Below, piece after piece: positions 6,568 through 7,261 of a stretch of DNA of 7,261 bases (positions are counted from its first letter, which is position 1; the number at the start of each line of letters is the position of its first letter). This DNA comes from Helicobacter sp. (GTDB lineage Bacteria; Campylobacterota; Campylobacteria; Campylobacterales; Helicobacteraceae). The notes below the pieces were generated by a model. The model was not told the DNA's origin. It searched no databases and saw nothing but the letters and a program-made list of their open reading frames with translations. The position numbers were made by a program, and so were the translations under genes. The DNA lies in assembly GCA_029264655.1 (NCBI GenBank), contig JARHZY010000047.1, positions 1-7,261 of the forward strand, in the 5' to 3' direction.

Positions 6568-6649
6568 AACTATATTTATGATAAAAGGAAGCAAACAAAA
6601 AGTTTGTTGATGGGATATGTAGCCAAAGCATTGCTATCTAAATATAGTT
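6568..6649. repeat. 11-bp inverted repeat flanking a possible small-peptide start
   Basis: AACTATATTTA (6568-6578) and TAAATATAGTT (6639-6649) are perfect inverted copies separated by 60 nt; with a one-base bulge the pairing extends by GAT/ATC. Inside is a small hairpin CAAAC-AAAAA-GTTTG (6592-6606). A second pairing, TATCCCA (6541-6547) with TGGGATA (6611-6617), crosses the first and would form a pseudoknot or an alternative fold. Confidence 0.45.
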
Positions 6650-6690
6650 TCTATATTATACTATTTTGTATCTATTTGCATAGTATGTAA
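6610..6690 (+). CDS. Possible 26-residue hydrophobic peptide ORF (speculative)
   Basis: An ATG at 6610 opens a 26-codon frame ending TAA at 6688-6690. The peptide begins MGYVAKALLSKY and continues as a hydrophobic stretch (SFYIILFCIYL), so it could be a small membrane peptide. Two in-frame TTG codons (6604 and 6607) precede the ATG. AAAAGGAA at 6583-6590 could be a ribosome binding site but is 13 nt from the first TTG and 19 nt from the ATG, longer than ideal. The start codon is part of TGGGATA, which can pair with TATCCCA upstream. It resembles no protein I recognise. In DNA this AT-rich, short hydrophobic frames arise by chance, so confidence is low. Confidence 0.2.
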   Translation: MGYVAKALLSKYSFYIILFCIYLHSM

Positions 6691-6825
6691 CATTATTAAT
6701 CAATACGTAAGAATCTAGGCTAGTTGCATCATATAACTTATTCTTATATTTTATCTTATTATCTCTACATATTAGGCATATATCTATTGATTAAAATTTT
6801 ATGCAAATATTTAATAAATAGTCTT

Positions 6826-6837
6826 GGGTTATAACCC
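6826..6837. repeat. Perfect 12-bp palindrome GGGTTATAACCC
   Basis: This palindrome stands out because it carries two runs of three G/C pairs in DNA that is otherwise very AT-rich. It could be a protein-binding site or a small cruciform, but no promoter or gene start is near enough to assign a role. Confidence 0.45.
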
Positions 6838-6854
6838 TACAAACACTAAAAACA

Positions 6855-6877
6855 CTTATTATAGATAGCACTCTGCA
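6855..6877 (-). repeat. Short copy of autotransporter C-terminal coding sequence (possible gene remnant)
   Basis: These 23 bases match 7046-7068 inside the autotransporter gene at 20 of 23 positions in the same orientation, including 13 identical bases in a row. In the matching frame the remnant reads VQSAIYNKCF then stop, against LQSAIFDKNF in the gene: identical or conservative at most positions. This suggests a decayed second barrel end, but similarity fades on both sides, so a short chance or recombination-derived repeat cannot be excluded. Confidence 0.35.
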
Positions 6878-7000
6878 CTCATATAACAAAAATATATCTA
6901 TAACCATTTTATCCATTATACCAATATTTTTAACCCTCGACCCCCATCTCACAATAAATACTCTACACAACACCAAAACATACATTCTCTTTATAATACA

Positions 7001-7261
7001 TTAAAACACCACTCTAGCACCAAGATTCATACCAAATCCAAAGTTCTTATCAAATATAGCACTCTGCAAGCTTAAACTCCCATTTACATACCATCTACCA
7101 AAGCTATATTCCCCACCACCTGTTATAAAGACTAAGGAGCGATAACCTTGTGTATTATAAGCCATAGTTAATGTATTATTAGATTCTGTAATGCCTATAT
7201 TTGCATTGCCTTTAGAATCAAGATTATTTTGTAATACAATAGCATCTTGTTTTAATTGTCC
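7001..7261 (-). CDS. Autotransporter outer-membrane beta-barrel, last 86 residues (gene runs off the right edge)
   Basis: The minus strand carries an open frame from the window edge to TAA at 7001-7003. The visible residues alternate hydrophobic and polar in strands separated by turns (LTMAYNTQGYRS, EYSFGRWYVNGSLSLQ, FGFGMNLGARVVF). The protein ends in phenylalanine with alternating aromatic/hydrophobic residues, the signal recognised by the BAM machinery for barrel insertion. This is the C-terminal translocator domain of type V autotransporters, a large family in Helicobacter (VacA-like and others). The passenger domain is outside the window, so the function is unknown. The gene converges on the lipoprotein gene. 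A conventional outer-membrane protein with the same C-terminal signature is the main alternative. Confidence 0.8.
   Translation of the reverse strand, partial: GQLKQDAIVLQNNLDSKGNANIGITESNNTLTMAYNTQGYRSLVFITGGGEYSFGRWYVNGSLSLQSAIFDKNFGFGMNLGARVVF

Larger units (their letters stand above)
6342..7000. other. 659-base region without a secure gene
   Basis: This very AT-rich stretch lies between the converging lipoprotein and autotransporter genes. It contains the hairpin at 6349-6382, a pair of inverted repeats around 6568-6649 with a possible tiny ORF, the palindrome at 6826-6837 and a short copy of autotransporter coding sequence at 6855-6877. A 64-codon minus-strand open frame (6791-6985) has no recognisable protein features and I do not call it a gene. 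No tRNA or insertion sequence ends are evident. Confidence 0.7.

Noticed and set aside
6523..6650. tRNA-Gln-like pieces: TGGGATA (acceptor-like) with TATCCCA preceded by GTTCG
   Set aside because: The 3' acceptor-like part lies before the 5' part, the T-stem does not pair, and there is no anticodon arm; a permuted tRNA cannot be supported.
6791..6985. 64-codon minus-strand open frame beginning MYVLVLCRVF
   Set aside because: No recognisable domain or promoter. It contains the autotransporter-like repeat in a different frame, so it is probably a chance frame in a decayed region.
1081..7190. Frequent AGATTCT/AGAATCT strings throughout
   Set aside because: Most fall on Asp-Ser or similar codon pairs in genes and reflect codon and oligomer preference; no phasing or clustering was seen.

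Overview
The window looks like chromosomal DNA from an epsilonproteobacterium of the genus Helicobacter, probably an enterohepatic species. The DNA is AT-rich. The first gene encodes a FlaA-type flagellin whose N-terminus is nearly that of H. pylori FlaA. The middle holds a CcoS-FqrB pair of the Helicobacter/Campylobacter kind. The right end holds the C-terminus of an autotransporter barrel, a family common in Helicobacter. The species call is inference; the family calls rest on motifs read in the translations.

Layout, left to right. (1) 1-295, minus strand: the 5' end of flaA with a sigma-28 (FliA) type -10 box. Its leader has two small hairpins, each displaying AAGGA in the loop; one contains the ribosome binding site. 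This matches the known CsrA/FliW-controlled flagellin leader of Campylobacter. (2) 296-1036, minus: a secreted BspA-like (DUF285) protein built from about seven 25-residue repeats, with its own promoter. (3) 1037-1231: a divergent promoter region holding extended -10 boxes on both strands and a 7-bp inverted repeat. (4) 1232-3849, plus: ftsW (septal peptidoglycan polymerase) and xseA (exonuclease VII large subunit), 14 nt apart. (5) 3974-5123, plus: ccoS (cbb3 oxidase assembly) overlapping by 8 nt a TrxR-like flavoprotein that lacks the CXXC dithiol and is therefore probably FqrB (flavodoxin:quinone/NADP reductase). (6) 5163-6341, plus: a lipoprotein with a C-terminal RsiV-like DUF3298 domain. 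(7) 6342-7000: 659 bases with no secure gene but with several inverted repeats, a possible 26-residue hydrophobic peptide ORF, and a short copy of autotransporter C-terminal sequence. (8) 7001-7261, minus: the last 86 residues of an autotransporter.

The plus-strand genes 1232-6341 could form one or two transcripts, covering cell division, DNA repair, respiration and redox, and the envelope. The most interesting non-coding signals are the double-hairpin flaA leader and the structured 6516-6690 segment, which has some features of a type I toxin-antitoxin locus. The second idea is speculative. I see no tRNA, rRNA, CRISPR array or complete insertion sequence.
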